Below are positions 7,610 to 15,007 of a DNA stretch of 15,097 bases, in pieces (position 1 is the stretch's first letter; each line of letters starts with the position of its first letter). The position numbers and the translations under genes were made by a program. The notes below the pieces were generated by a model. It ran no database searches, was not told the origin of the DNA, and saw only the letters and a program-made list of their open reading frames with translations. The stretch comes from an uncultured Syntrophobacterales bacterium (GTDB lineage Bacteria; Desulfobacterota; Syntrophia; Syntrophales; UBA5619). The DNA is taken from positions 1 to 15,097 of the forward strand of contig CAIUXU010000037.1 in NCBI GenBank assembly GCA_903903205.1, written 5' to 3'.

Positions 7610-8344
7610 ATGCTGATTGACAAGGAAAAGTGTATCGGATGCGATGAATGTCACCCCTATTGCCCTGTTGGCGCAATCGCAGCGGTGGAATGGGAAGGCC
7701 GATCTGTCAGCGAGATCGACCAGCCCGGATGCGTGGAGTGCGGGTGCTGTTACAAGAGATCCGACGTCTGCCCGGTCGACGCGATCTATATGCCCAAACT
7801 GGAATGGCCAAGATCCATCCGGGAGTATTTCAGCAACCCCCATGTGACGCATCCCTCGACAACGGGTCACGGGAGAGGCACGGAGGAGATGAAGACGAAC
7901 GACGTCACCGGCCGGTTTACCCGGGGCTTTGCGGGTGTCGCCATAGAAATGGGGCGTCCCGGTGTCGGCACATCCATGCGGGACATGCAGACCGTTGCGA
8001 TGGCGATAGCCAAATTGGGTGTGGAGTTTGAACCCAACAACCCCGTGGCGGAACTGATGTCCGATCCAAAGACGGGGAAGTTCGATGAACGCGTTCTGGA
8101 CGAGCGTGTCCTTTCCGCCATCCTCGAATTGAAGATCCCGCTGGTCAGGTTGAAAGAGGTTCTCGCCGCGGTCAAGGAGGTATCGACAAAGATCGAAACG
8201 GCCTTTTCGCTCGATCTGATCAGCCGCGTCGATGCGGATGGAAGTACGCCGGTTCTGACCATTGCCAAAGAGGCCGGATTTACCCCCAGGCCCAATACGA
8301 AAACGAATGTCGGACTCGGCCGTCCGTTGTTCAGGGAGGCGTAA
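7610..8344 (+). CDS. Ferredoxin-domain protein A2, paralogue of A1
   Basis: This 244-residue protein has the same layout as the product at 3053. Cys 8, 11, 14 and 18 (CIGCDECHPYCP) form the first cluster site. Cys 41, 44, 47 and 54 (CVECGCCYKRSDVCP) form the second, with six residues in the last gap and an extra Cys 46. The linker GRGTEEMKTNDVTGRFTRG and the domain starting GVAIEMGRPGVGTSM are strongly conserved with A1. The ending NTKTNVGLGRP also matches. A GGAGGAGG site lies 5 bases before the ATG; another ATG four bases earlier is out of frame. The B2 gene starts one base after its stop, so the pair is almost certainly co-translated. The function is unknown: probably the electron-transfer subunit of a two-part enzyme. 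Confidence 0.85.
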   Translation: MLIDKEKCIGCDECHPYCPVGAIAAVEWEGRSVSEIDQPGCVECGCCYKRSDVCPVDAIYMPKLEWPRSIREYFSNPHVTHPSTTGHGRGTEEMKTNDVTGRFTRGFAGVAIEMGRPGVGTSMRDMQTVAMAIAKLGVEFEPNNPVAELMSDPKTGKFDERVLDERVLSAILELKIPLVRLKEVLAAVKEVSTKIETAFSLDLISRVDADGSTPVLTIAKEAGFTPRPNTKTNVGLGRPLFREA

Positions 8345-8345
8345 C

Positions 8346-8984
8346 ATGACTCACACATTGCATAGACAGGGAACGGTGGAGGATCTCCGGGAAGATTATG
8401 TCCTGCTGCTTCGGACATCCCGCTTTGTGAACCACGAGGGGTCGGAGAAAACCATGCAACAAATCTGGGAGGTGATCTCCCATTACTCCGAGGACCTGGT
8501 GAATTTCGGGAACCACTATCCCAATTGGGATGGCGGGGAGCTTTACAATCTGGAGAACCTGCAGAAGGCCAAGAGCCGCATCATCCATGTCGTTTTCAAG
8601 GATCGGGAGAGGATCAAGGCGTGCCTGAAAGAACTCAAGGAGCGGGATTTCGGCATTTCCACAGTGGTGTCGGGATTGTGCGGGGAGACGGAGAAGATAT
8701 GCGCGGAGATCGGCATTGCTCCCCATACGGTGAACTACTCTCTGGGCGTTCACGGCAGGACGGAGCAGTTGCCAAAAGGAGAAACCCTTGAAATCCATAC
8801 GATGTGCGGGCATGCCATGGTTTCCTACCATCTGATTGACCATATGGTCAAAGAAATCAATCGAGGGAAAATGACCTGCCAAGCGGCGGCGAAGAAACTC
8901 TCCCGGATGTGCGATTGCGGCATCTTCAATACCTATCGGGCGGAAAAGCTGCTGGATAAAATGACGACCGGATGCTCCGGATAG
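8346..8984 (+). CDS. Conserved Cys/His protein B2, paralogue of B1
   Basis: This 212-residue soluble protein starts MTHTLHRQGTVEDLREDYV. It shares with B1 the blocks KERDFGISTVVSGL, PHTVNYSLGVHG, LEIHTMCGHAMVS and CDCGIFNTYRAEKLL. Residues kept in both are C119, H127, C154, H156, C189 and C191. B2 has a different segment at about 47-75 (NHYPNWDGGELYN), a likely site of substrate difference. The ATG follows the A2 stop by one base and its GGGAGG site lies in the end of A2. A later in-frame stretch upstream is open but has no site of its own. I do not recognise the family; pairing with A2 suggests one enzyme complex. Confidence 0.8.
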   Translation: MTHTLHRQGTVEDLREDYVLLLRTSRFVNHEGSEKTMQQIWEVISHYSEDLVNFGNHYPNWDGGELYNLENLQKAKSRIIHVVFKDRERIKACLKELKERDFGISTVVSGLCGETEKICAEIGIAPHTVNYSLGVHGRTEQLPKGETLEIHTMCGHAMVSYHLIDHMVKEINRGKMTCQAAAKKLSRMCDCGIFNTYRAEKLLDKMTTGCSG

Positions 8985-9097
8985 GCCGGTCCGTTATGCA
9001 ATCCGTTCTGATTATCAGATGAGCGATCCGCAATTTCAGTTGGAAACATTAGAATGCCGTGATGGTCGATGACAAAGAGTACGGCAAGGGGGTGGGG

Positions 9098-10072
9098 ATG
9101 CTGGATACGCAGAGGATGTGCGAAGTAGCCGAAAAGGTTGTGGGGCAGGTTCTGGCCCTAAAGCCGGGGGAGACGGTATGCATCCTCCGGGATACGGAGG
9201 AGGAATCGAGACCCTTTACCGAGATCATCTCGACTGCCGCGCGGCAGGCGGGCGCCGAACCGGTATCGCTGATCATCGTGCCAAGAACGGTCGGTGGAGA
9301 GGAATTGCCCGAGCCTGTTGCAGGGGCATTTTCCCGCTGCAATGCCGTTATTAACATCGCCAAGTGGCCGATCACACACAGCAGGGCGGTCAGTGCCGCG
9401 CTGGCCGTCGGGGTTCGGACCTGCAACCTCAGGGGCTTCAATGACGGGATGCTGGAGAGCCCCGGGGTGACAACAGACTATGAGCCGATCCGGTGTAACG
9501 CCCTGGCGGTGGATGCCCTGCTCGAGCAGGCCCGTGAGATCCGCTTTACCACTGCCGACGGGTGTGATGTGACCATGAAACTCTGCGGCCGGAAAGGGAA
9601 AGCCCAGACCGGTTTTGCCGATAAACCGGGAACTTTTTCGGGGCTCCCCGACGGTGAAGCAACGGTTGCCCCGCTGGAGGGGACCACACAGGGATGCATT
9701 GTAAATCCCTACATCATCGACAAGATCGGGCGGGTGGACGAACCATTCCGGATGGAAATCAAGGACGGTTGGATCGTGAACGTGGAAGGGGGGGAACAGG
9801 CCCGGAGACTGCTGGAGCTGTTCGAGAAATCCGATTCCAACGCCCGGCGGTTCGCCTCTCAGTTTGCGCTGGGGATGAACCCCGACTGCCGTATTTTCCC
9901 CGACACCAAGGAGGTCTCCAAGAGGTTGGGCACCCTTCATGTGGCATTGGGCGACAACATCTCCCTGGGAGGGGCGGTCCAGTGCGGACTGCACATCGAC
10001 ATCGTCATCCTGAATCCGACGGTTTGGCTGGACGGAAAAATCGTTCTGGAGGATGGAAGGTTGTCGATTTAG
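9098..10072 (+). CDS. COG2309 metalloenzyme (aminopeptidase T / NicX-like fold)
   Basis: The C-terminal half matches the M29 aminopeptidase/NicX superfamily: ASQFALGMNP (about 253-262), GTLHVALGDN with H281, then GLHIDIVILNPTVWLDG with H299 and D301, the usual metal-ligand pair. The N-terminal part (VLALKPGETVCILRDTEE) is the usual Rossmann-like domain. M29 peptidases have Glu where this protein shows Q255, so peptidase activity is doubtful. NicX, a relative, opens a dihydroxypyridine ring with oxygen, which would not suit an anaerobe. A hydrolytic or other metal-dependent step on a pathway intermediate is a guess. I choose the ATG at 9098 (324 residues) for its AAGGGGG site; GTG 9059 and ATG 9062 are in frame but poorly preceded. 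Confidence 0.75.
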   Translation: MLDTQRMCEVAEKVVGQVLALKPGETVCILRDTEEESRPFTEIISTAARQAGAEPVSLIIVPRTVGGEELPEPVAGAFSRCNAVINIAKWPITHSRAVSAALAVGVRTCNLRGFNDGMLESPGVTTDYEPIRCNALAVDALLEQAREIRFTTADGCDVTMKLCGRKGKAQTGFADKPGTFSGLPDGEATVAPLEGTTQGCIVNPYIIDKIGRVDEPFRMEIKDGWIVNVEGGEQARRLLELFEKSDSNARRFASQFALGMNPDCRIFPDTKEVSKRLGTLHVALGDNISLGGAVQCGLHIDIVILNPTVWLDGKIVLEDGRLSI

Positions 10073-10140
10073 CTGCCAGAGGGGAAAAGATCGCTGTAGC
10101 GACAGCATGTCCGAGGAATTAACGGAGAGGTTGAGCAGGG

Positions 10141-11523
10141 GTGAAAATGAGGGAAGAAAAAACGACAGCCGGAGAAATTATCGACAGGCTCAGCGCGTAT
10201 ATCGCCGCAAGTGGTGAGGCCGCGCTTCCAGAAACGGTGATAAAGAAGGCCAAACATCATATCCTCGACACGCTGGGCGCCATCATCTGCGGCTCCAGCC
10301 TCAAACCGGGCCGGCTCGCCAAAAAATTCGCCGGGGAGATGGGAGGAGCGAAGGAGGCCCAGATTGCTGATTCTTCCGTCGTCACCACGGCGATCCATGC
10401 CGCCTTCGCCATGGCAATGATGGCCCATTCCGATGAGACCGACGATTCCCACGAAAGAGCGGGCATGCATCCGGGCTGCGCGATCGTTCCGGCGGCATTG
10501 GCCATGGCAGAACGAGAGGAGGCGGATGGTCTCCGGTTTCTCAAGGGGGTTGTGGCCGGATATGATATCGGTTGCCGCATCACCCAGGCTCTGGGGGTGG
10601 AGAGTGTCCGCAGGCGCGCCCTTTCGCTGCATGGTATCGGCAGCAACTTTGGGGCTGCTGCCGCCGCCGCTTCGGTGATGGGGCTCAAGGAAGATCTTGT
10701 AAAGTATGTCTGGGATTATACCGCACAGCAGGATTCGGGCAAGTATTACTGGGTTCGCGATACGGACCATGTGGAAAAGGCTTTTGTTTTTGCCGGGATG
10801 GGCGCCCGAAACGGCGTTACTTCGGCGATTCTGGTGCAATCGGGGTTTACCGGGGTTGCGGACGTGTTCAGCGGCGAGCACAACTATTTTGACTCCCATG
10901 CCCCCGACGCCGAACCCGCGTTGTTTATTGAAGAATTGGGAAGTCGGTATGAGATTGAGCTTACCGACATCAAGAAATTTTCTGTCGGCGCCCCGATTCA
11001 GGCCCCGCTAGACGCGCTGTTGATTTTGCGGGAAAGGCACGGTCTGACGGCCGCGGATGTGCAGAGCATGATCGCCCATGTTCCCGACGACCGCGTCCTG
11101 ATCGTCCGGGACCGGGATATGCCTGACGTGGATCTGAAACACGTTCTGGCCGTCGCCCTGCTGGATGGCGGCATGACCTTCGACGCCTCGCACTCCCGTG
11201 AACGGATGAAGGATCCGGCCGTGCTTGCGATCCGGAACCGGATCACCCTGGTCGGAGATTCGGAATTGAGAACGGCCAAAATCAAGCGCGGCGGGATTGT
11301 GGAAATCACCACCACAGATGGTGCAAAATTACGTGAGCATGTGGAACTGGTGCGCGGTCGGCCGGCGAATCCGATGTCGGATCAGGAGATAGAGCAAAAA
11401 TGCACGGACCTCATGAGACCGGTTCTCGGTGAAGAGCGCACGAAAAATCTGATCGACCGAGTCTGGAATCTGGAAAAAGTCAAAAACATGCGCGATCTTC
11501 GCCCGTTGCTTTCCACTCCTTAA
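10141..11523 (+). CDS. MmgE/PrpD family protein
   Basis: This 460-residue cytoplasmic protein has family features in order: an N-terminal helix with AKHHILDTLGAIICGS (37-52), the active-site region HSDETDDSHERAGMHPG (96-112), VAGYDIGCRITQALG, GSNFGAAAAAASVMGL and the C-terminal small domain. Known members include 2-methylcitrate dehydratase, cis-aconitate decarboxylase and iminodisuccinate epimerase, all acting on di- or tricarboxylates without a metal cluster. The exact reaction is not readable. It begins with GTG (GGAGAGG ten bases upstream) or ATG at 10147 (AGGGG five bases upstream). It is the last gene of the rightward run, 68 bases after the COG2309 gene, and is followed by a convergent operon. 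Confidence 0.88.
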   Translation: MKMREEKTTAGEIIDRLSAYIAASGEAALPETVIKKAKHHILDTLGAIICGSSLKPGRLAKKFAGEMGGAKEAQIADSSVVTTAIHAAFAMAMMAHSDETDDSHERAGMHPGCAIVPAALAMAEREEADGLRFLKGVVAGYDIGCRITQALGVESVRRRALSLHGIGSNFGAAAAAASVMGLKEDLVKYVWDYTAQQDSGKYYWVRDTDHVEKAFVFAGMGARNGVTSAILVQSGFTGVADVFSGEHNYFDSHAPDAEPALFIEELGSRYEIELTDIKKFSVGAPIQAPLDALLILRERHGLTAADVQSMIAHVPDDRVLIVRDRDMPDVDLKHVLAVALLDGGMTFDASHSRERMKDPAVLAIRNRITLVGDSELRTAKIKRGGIVEITTTDGAKLREHVELVRGRPANPMSDQEIEQKCTDLMRPVLGEERTKNLIDRVWNLEKVKNMRDLRPLLSTP

Positions 11524-11631
11524 AACTCCCCCTGCCATCCGAAAGTTCTGCCGGATCTGAAAAAGGGTTGGTTGCGGCCCAATCTCTTGTCCGCGCTCAG
11601 ACCCGGATTTCTCCGTGGAATCTTCAGGCGT

Positions 11632-12975
11632 TCAGGCGGGCCGCGCCGTGAATGCCAGGACCTTTTCACACCAGGCGGCAACGTCGAGGAGCGCCTCTTC
11701 ACGGTAGGGCTGCGCGGCGATCTGCATCGCAAAGGGGAGGCCGTTTGCATCGAGACCTGTCGGGATCGACATCGCCGGAAAACCGGAGACGCTCCAGGGC
11801 TGGTTGAAGATACTCGATCCGGTGGTGGAGAGCCCAAGGGGCGCCGTCGTCGACGCAAGCGGCATGATCGCCGCATCCACGTCGGCCATCCGCTCGCACA
11901 TCTCGCGCTGGAAGAGGATCCGGTAACGGAGATGTTCGACGTATTCATGGCCCTGGATCGATGCCCCCTTCTCCAGGCGGATCGTCAGCTTCGGCGGGTA
12001 GTCGTCCTGCCGGGCCTCGAAGAGGCGGCGGTGATAGGCGTAGAGCTCCGCCTGCTTGATGATGCTCCAGCAGGGACCGACGAACACAAACGACGGAGGA
12101 AAGGAGAGTTCGACGATCTCCGCGCCGGCCCGCAGGAACTGTTCACGGACCGCGGCGAGGTTTTCCAGAACTGCAGGAGAGGTCTCCGCTTCAAAAAACT
12201 CGCGGATATAACCCAGGCGGGGCGGAGAACCGGGGATCCGGGAGCGTGAATGGAGGGGGGGCTCCGGCATCCGGGCGAACGGGCGCGGCGCCTCTTCCCG
12301 CATGCAGGGCCAGAGGAGCGCGGCATCCGCTACGGATCGGGTGTGGACGCCAACGTGGTCGATGCTCCAGGAGTTGGGCAGGACCCCCTCGTTGCTGACC
12401 TCGCCGTAGGTCGCCTTGAAACCGACGATCCCATTGTAGGCGGCGGGGCGGAGCAGGGAGCCTCCCGTCTGTGTGCCCAAGGCCGCTGGGCACATGCGAT
12501 CGGCGACCGCGGCGCCGGAACCGCTGCTCGAACCGCCCGGTGTGTGTTCGGGATTCCAGGGATTCCGGGTGATCGTGGGGTCGTTGTTCGCAAAGGGTGT
12601 GGTTTCGGTCTTGCCTAAAAAGATCGCCCCCGCATTCCGGAGACGGGCGATCACCGGGGCGTCCTCTGCGGGGATGGTCGCCGGGTAGACCGGGGTCCCG
12701 CAGCGGGTGTACTGCCCCTTCACATCGATGATATCCTTGACGCCAAAGGGGATACCGTGGAGTGGTCCCCGGCGGTTTCCCGCCTGCAGCTCCCGGTCGC
12801 ACCGTCGCGCCTCCGCGAGGGCATCCTGCTCGTAGACCTCCACCCATGCGTGGATAATCTCCTCCCGTGCATGAATCCGCTCCAGGCACGATTCCATCAG
12901 TTTTTCCGCCGTCAGTTTGCCGGACTTTAGCTGTTCCCCGGCTTCCCTGATCGTCAATTCTCTCGGTTCCTGCAA
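11632..12975 (-). CDS. Amidase-signature family hydrolase
   Basis: This 447-residue protein hydrolyses an amide, probably in the cytoplasm. The Ser-cisSer-Lys triad is complete: K80 (FGVKDIIDVKG), S149 (HTPGGSSSGSGAAVA) and S173 (TQTGGSLLRPAAYNG), with the family's 24-residue Ser-Ser spacing. Relatives include GatA, AtzE and aryl-acylamidases; the glutaminyl-tRNA amidotransferase role is unlikely in this transporter operon. The frame is open far upstream through tctA in another phase, but the protein similarity starts at REAGEQLKSGKLTAEKLMES. I choose TTG at 12975 because GGAGGAG lies just upstream, inside the last codons of tctA. The gene is therefore coupled to tctA and is last in the leftward transport operon, which suggests the imported compound or its product carries an amide. 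Confidence 0.88.
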   Translation of the reverse strand: MQEPRELTIREAGEQLKSGKLTAEKLMESCLERIHAREEIIHAWVEVYEQDALAEARRCDRELQAGNRRGPLHGIPFGVKDIIDVKGQYTRCGTPVYPATIPAEDAPVIARLRNAGAIFLGKTETTPFANNDPTITRNPWNPEHTPGGSSSGSGAAVADRMCPAALGTQTGGSLLRPAAYNGIVGFKATYGEVSNEGVLPNSWSIDHVGVHTRSVADAALLWPCMREEAPRPFARMPEPPLHSRSRIPGSPPRLGYIREFFEAETSPAVLENLAAVREQFLRAGAEIVELSFPPSFVFVGPCWSIIKQAELYAYHRRLFEARQDDYPPKLTIRLEKGASIQGHEYVEHLRYRILFQREMCERMADVDAAIMPLASTTAPLGLSTTGSSIFNQPWSVSGFPAMSIPTGLDANGLPFAMQIAAQPYREEALLDVAAWCEKVLAFTARPA

Positions 12976-12977
12976 GT

Positions 12978-14483
12978 TTACTCCTCCGCTTCCTGAATGG
13001 CGGCCTTCTTCCCCTTGAAGCTTCGGATGCCGACGTAGAGAGACATCAAGGCGATGATCGACAGCAGCGTGGCCGAAATCGGCCGCTGGATGAAGACCAG
13101 CAGGCTTCCGTGGGAGAGGTTCAGCGCCTGGTAGAGGGACCTCTCCATCATCGGTCCCATCAGGAGCGCCATCAGCATCGGAGCGGCGGGGACATCCCCC
13201 TTCTTCATGAAATAACCGCAGACGGCAAAGACCAGCATCATTCCCACCTCGAAGAGGCCCGAGGCAACCGCGAAGGCGCCGACGATGCAGACGATCAGGA
13301 TCGCCGGGTAGATGAGGCCGTAGGGAATCCTGAGAAGTGAGGCGAAGACCGGCACCAGCGGGAGGTTCATGATGATCAGGATAATGTTCCCGATGAACAT
13401 CGAGGCCATGACCGCCCAGACGAAATCGGCGTTCTCTACAAAGATCATCGGGCCAGGCTTCAGGCCGTAGAGGATCATCCCCCCCAGCAGCACCGCGGTG
13501 GCCCCCGATCCGGGGATGCCCAGCGCAAACATCGGGACCATCGCCCCGGAGACCGCTGCGTTGTTGGAGGATTCGGGTCCCGCGACCCCCTCCATAACAC
13601 CGGTGCCAAATTTCTCGGGATGTTTGGAGACACTCTTTTCGACACCGTAGCTGAGGAATGAGGCGATCGTCGGTCCGGATCCGGGAATGCAGCAGATGAA
13701 GAAGCCGACGAGGGTGCCCCGGAGAATCGCCCAACGGCAGTACCAGGTATCCTTCCAGGAGGGGAAGAGGTCCCAGAACTTGACCTTCATCGGCACAATC
13801 TTCATGAACTCCTCGGCCGATTCGAGCACCTCGGCGATGCCGAAGGTCCCCATGACGAGGATGACGAAATCAATCCCGTCCAGCAGCTCGGATATTCCGT
13901 AAACGAAACGATCCTTCCCCTCAACGATGTCGGTCCCGACAGTGCCAAGGCCGAGGCCGATCGCCATGCTCATCAGGGATTTCGTGACGTCCTTGCCGCC
14001 GACGTAGATGATTGTGAACATACCCATCAGCACGAGGCTGAACATTTCGGCAGGACCGAACTTCAGGCTGAACTCGGCAAGCGTTGATGCGGTGAAGGCA
14101 AGAAAGATCGTGCCGATGATGCCGGCAAAGAAGGAGCCGATGGCCGAGAGGCCGAGGGCCGTTCCCGCCCTTCCCTGCCGGGCGAGCTGGTGGCCCTCGA
14201 TCGCCGTGACGACCGAGGAGGCCTCCCCGGGGACGTTGACGAGGATCGAAGTGGTGGAGCCGCCGTACATCGCCCCGTAGTAGAGGGAGCACAGCATGAT
14301 CATCGCGGGAGTGGCGTCCATGCCGAAGGTGATCGGCAGGATGATCGCCATCGTCGCCGAGGGGCCGAGGCCGGGGAGAATCCCGACCATCGTTCCGAGA
14401 AAGGCACCGAGTGCGGCCATCGCAAGATTGTAAGGGGTTAGACAGGTTGCAAACCCGCCCATTAAATTGGTGATGACATCCAT
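12978..14483 (-). CDS. tctA: Second TTT transporter large subunit (TctA)
   Basis: This 501-residue polytopic membrane protein carries GTMVGILPGLGPSATMAIIL, YYGAMYGGSTTSILVNVPGE, CIPGSGPTIASFLSYG and FALGIPGSGATAVLLGGM. The first transporter's TctA matches in all of these, and the two align end to end. The ATG at 14483 has an AAGGAG site about 11 bases upstream. It sits between tctB (21-base gap) and the amidase (start 2 bases after the stop). Loop differences, such as CCIPGSGPT here against GALPGAGAT in the first copy, may reflect a different partner or substrate. Confidence 0.95.
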   Translation of the reverse strand: MDVITNLMGGFATCLTPYNLAMAALGAFLGTMVGILPGLGPSATMAIILPITFGMDATPAMIMLCSLYYGAMYGGSTTSILVNVPGEASSVVTAIEGHQLARQGRAGTALGLSAIGSFFAGIIGTIFLAFTASTLAEFSLKFGPAEMFSLVLMGMFTIIYVGGKDVTKSLMSMAIGLGLGTVGTDIVEGKDRFVYGISELLDGIDFVILVMGTFGIAEVLESAEEFMKIVPMKVKFWDLFPSWKDTWYCRWAILRGTLVGFFICCIPGSGPTIASFLSYGVEKSVSKHPEKFGTGVMEGVAGPESSNNAAVSGAMVPMFALGIPGSGATAVLLGGMILYGLKPGPMIFVENADFVWAVMASMFIGNIILIIMNLPLVPVFASLLRIPYGLIYPAILIVCIVGAFAVASGLFEVGMMLVFAVCGYFMKKGDVPAAPMLMALLMGPMMERSLYQALNLSHGSLLVFIQRPISATLLSIIALMSLYVGIRSFKGKKAAIQEAEE

Positions 14484-14504
14484 TTCGTTCTCATGCTCCT
14501 TTCA

Positions 14505-14966
14505 CTAAATTCCCAGAATGCCTTTCGGGAAGCCCATGGACAGGATATACTGGAAGACGAACCAGGTCACGGCGGCGTAGGCGACTCCGTAGCCTACACT
14601 CTTGAGGATGCTGTAATGCTCCAGAAGCAACAGAATCGCCGTCGTGAAGAGGGCAATCGTGAGCGGGAAGCCAAGGAAATTCATCGCGAATCTCACACCG
14701 ACGAGCATCAGCATGATAGCGCCGACGCGGTAGAGCGCATGCTTTTCGGGAAGGATCTTCGCATTGTCCTTTTTGCCCGGCTTGCGCACGAAGGAGTCGA
14801 CGATCAGGTAAACTGAAAGCAAAGCCAGGACGACCCCCACCCAGAAGGGCATGAAACCCGGACCAGGCGTGAACTGCGTCATATAGGTAAATTTTGTGGA
14901 TTCGAGGTAGCACCAGAGGCTGAGTCCCAGCCCTATTACCCCGTAGATACGATCCGCTTTTCTCAT
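14505..14966 (-). CDS. tctB: Second TTT transporter small subunit (TctB)
   Basis: This is a 153-residue membrane protein with the same number of residues as the first TctB. It shares the opening IGLGLSLW, the GPGFMPFWVGVVLAL segment, a basic cytoplasmic stretch at about 58-72 (RKPGKKDNAK), then three hydrophobic stretches and the C-terminal FPKGILGI. The ATG at 14966 follows a strong AGGAGG site. The order tctC-tctB-tctA matches the first operon, so the two operons look like copies of one ancestral unit. Confidence 0.9.
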   Translation of the reverse strand: MRKADRIYGVIGLGLSLWCYLESTKFTYMTQFTPGPGFMPFWVGVVLALLSVYLIVDSFVRKPGKKDNAKILPEKHALYRVGAIMLMLVGVRFAMNFLGFPLTIALFTTAILLLLEHYSILKSVGYGVAYAAVTWFVFQYILSMGFPKGILGI

Positions 14967-15007
14967 AACTTTATCCTCCTGCAGTGGGGGTCATCCGGTT
15001 ATCGCTG

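Noticed and set aside
7586..8347. Minus-strand frame covering the whole A2 gene
   Set aside because: A2 has Fe-S motifs, a strong ribosome site and a paralogue; the opposite frame has none of these.
9158..10108. 316-codon minus-strand frame opposite the COG2309 gene
   Set aside because: It is antisense to a gene with clear conserved motifs; its composition is Pro/Gly/Arg/Gln-rich and it has no family likeness.
10090..10108. Small hairpin gctgt-agcg-acagc before the MmgE/PrpD gene
   Set aside because: It has five base pairs and no T-run, within chance expectation for this composition.
11524..11631. Bidirectional terminator between the convergent operons
   Set aside because: Only a 5-bp stem (atccg/cggat) and short GGG/CCC pairs with long loops are visible. 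Termination is expected here, but no hairpin is strong enough to annotate.
11632..13734. One 700-residue minus-strand frame joining part of the tctA region to the amidase
   Set aside because: The upstream 253 codons run out of frame through tctA, are rich in Arg/Pro/Gly and have no family likeness. The amidase fold begins near 12975, so it is not a fusion.
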